Of a DNA stretch of 64,000 nt, positions 61,844 to 64,000 are shown piece by piece. The notes under the pieces are model-generated. The model was not told where the DNA came from. It was given only the letters and a program-made list of their open reading frames with translations, and did no database searches. Source of the stretch: Kordiimonas gwangyangensis DSM 19435 = JCM 12864 (GTDB lineage: Bacteria; Pseudomonadota; Alphaproteobacteria; Sphingomonadales; Kordiimonadaceae); assembly GCF_000375545.1 (NCBI RefSeq), contig NZ_AQXF01000006.1:62001-126000 (forward strand), written 5' to 3'. A program made the position numbers and the translations under genes. Positions within the stretch are counted from its first letter, which is position 1, and each line of letters opens with the position of its first letter.

Positions 61844-62602
61844 TCAGTCGGCCGAGAAGCCGTAGCGTGACTTGATCTCGCCACTGGCTTTGAGCTCGTT
61901 AATGCGCTTGGTGGCATAAGCGACAAATTCATCACCATGGTTGCCCGGCCAGCAGGTGAACTGCTCCCCAAGGCTCATCAGCACAAATTTCTTGTCTGCG
62001 TGATAGGCTTTTTCGCCCGCACGGTCGAAATACTGCTGCGCGTCGATTGAGTAGGAAATCACCACCTGCGCACGGCCGCTTGCGATCAGCGCAAACGCGT
62101 CGTCCATCGTGTTGGCATATAGGATCGACTTCGCGAATGACAGACGCCGCTGCGCGATGGAGCTGACATGGAGGCCTTCGTCACCAGCAAGGGTTTTGCC
62201 TTTGAGGTCATCCATGCTGTGCACCTTCTCCACACCCTTGGCGGTGTAGGCATGCATCGACAGCCGATTGAACACAGGCGTGAACCTTAGCTCCGACAAT
62301 TCCTTGCCATTGTCGCGGTAAAACTTTTCATCCTCCGACGCCATGTACATGCAGTCATATTCATGTTGGAAGAAGGCGCGGGTGAACCGCTTGACCGGCA
62401 GCATATGCAGGTCAACGCCTACAGGGCTACCCGCTGCAATATCCTTGTAGAAATCCCAATAAGGGCTTGGCTTGTCCTTCTCGAACACACCTTTGATCGC
62501 GGGTCCGCCAATGCGGATGGCATGGTCTGCGCGTGCAGGAACAACCGCCAAGGCCATCAACCCTGCCAACGCCATCATGCCCGCAAGAACCCGCTTTATC
62601 AT
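61844..62602 (-). CDS. Periplasmic solute-binding protein, family 3 type
   Basis: A 252-residue exported protein with a signal peptide ending VPARA and the two-lobed fold of small-solute ABC binding proteins: IRIGGPAIKGVF at the mature start, VHSMDDLKGKTLAGDEG in the hinge region, DAFALIASGRAQVVI and the end ELKASGEIKSRYGF. Family 3 members bind amino acids or related small molecules. No permease or ATPase gene lies nearby, so it may serve another receptor. ATG 62602 is chosen because the signal peptide begins there; the ribosome site is weak. Confidence 0.75.
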   Translation of the reverse strand: MIKRVLAGMMALAGLMALAVVPARADHAIRIGGPAIKGVFEKDKPSPYWDFYKDIAAGSPVGVDLHMLPVKRFTRAFFQHEYDCMYMASEDEKFYRDNGKELSELRFTPVFNRLSMHAYTAKGVEKVHSMDDLKGKTLAGDEGLHVSSIAQRRLSFAKSILYANTMDDAFALIASGRAQVVISYSIDAQQYFDRAGEKAYHADKKFVLMSLGEQFTCWPGNHGDEFVAYATKRINELKASGEIKSRYGFSAD

Positions 62603-62750
62603 TCTAGCCAAACCCAAAAACACGTGATTAGCCACCCTAACCATTAGACTCGAAACGACTCGTAACTGTAGCCTTCAGCGAATCGGCTAAAGTGCTACTT
62701 TAAGTGAGCTTATCAGCAATAGGTTAATGCTCTCTATCCGCCCATAAAAA

Positions 62751-62778
62751 GAAAAGCACCCCCGGATGGGAGTGCTTT
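62751..62778 (-). terminator. Terminator of valS
   Basis: On the minus strand AAAGCAC and CCC arms pair across one mismatch around ATCC and are followed by TTCTTTTTATG. It lies 40 bp beyond the valS stop. Confidence 0.75.
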
Positions 62779-62817
62779 GCCTGTATCGTTTCGGAGGCGG
62801 AGTAAGCGCCACACTTG

Positions 62818-64000
<1,183 letters not shown>

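Overview
The window is a chromosomal stretch of an alphaproteobacterium, probably marine. The evidence is the conserved block argS - SPOR protein - nagZ - site-2 protease - scpAB - tatABC - serS - surE - nlpD, alphaproteobacterial families (DUF2336, DUF4170, PAS_5-like, aa3 oxidase subunit IV), CtrA-type boxes and a TonB-dependent receptor. A Kordiimonas-like relative is possible, but the sequence alone does not prove the genus. There is no sign of phage, insertion sequence, plasmid or CRISPR. Almost all of the window is tightly packed coding DNA.

Layout. 1-8.8 kb: mixed housekeeping and stress genes (partial DUF2336 gene, Na+/alanine symporter, cytochrome c, MlaC-like protein, ACT-domain regulator, DUF4170, DUF885 lipoprotein, HspQ, a 37-residue oxidase subunit IV, threonine/serine dehydratase). 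8.8-28.3 kb: a large divergent polyamine-catabolism locus. Its left arm (minus strand) is gabD - puuA-like - puuB-like - TPR sulfotransferase - TonB receptor - omega-aminotransferase. Its right arm (plus strand) is puuB - unknown 6-TM protein - puuD - puuA - spuC-like - puuC, then an NhaC-type antiporter and an FCD-type GntR regulator. The 354-bp divergent promoter region between the arms carries several palindromes. 28.3-31 kb: a three-gene exported-protein operon (EEP phosphodiesterase, MipA/OmpV, VanX-type dipeptidase). 31-37 kb: alaC - hom - glpX - recJ followed by two identical tRNA-Glu genes. 37-38.5 kb: two exported coiled-coil proteins of unknown function. 38.7-55 kb: yajC-secD-secF-AAMDC, a DUF815 ATPase, then the nlpD ... 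dgt block, so the Sec and Tat systems, condensin partners and cell-wall genes lie side by side. 55-64 kb: PAS protein behind two CtrA boxes, erpA, xthA, panD, a membrane protein, a YjaB-type acetyltransferase, ilvD, speB, a solute-binding protein and the C-terminal part of valS.

How the genes fit together. SpeB (60.9 kb) would make putrescine from agmatine. The 9-28 kb locus could take putrescine through gamma-glutamylation (PuuA, PuuB, PuuC, PuuD) to GABA, or directly through an SpuC-type transaminase, and on to succinate through GabD. The usual PuuP importer and PuuR repressor are absent. An NhaC-type antiporter, a TonB receptor and an FCD-GntR regulator occupy those places. Several of these links are inference from gene order.

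Most interesting signals: the operator-rich divergent promoter with a good match to the FadR-type consensus; the unknown membrane protein inside the puu operon; the sulfotransferase/TonB pair in the other arm; CtrA-type boxes before the DUF2336 and PAS genes; the pair of exported coiled-coil proteins; and several structured non-coding elements.
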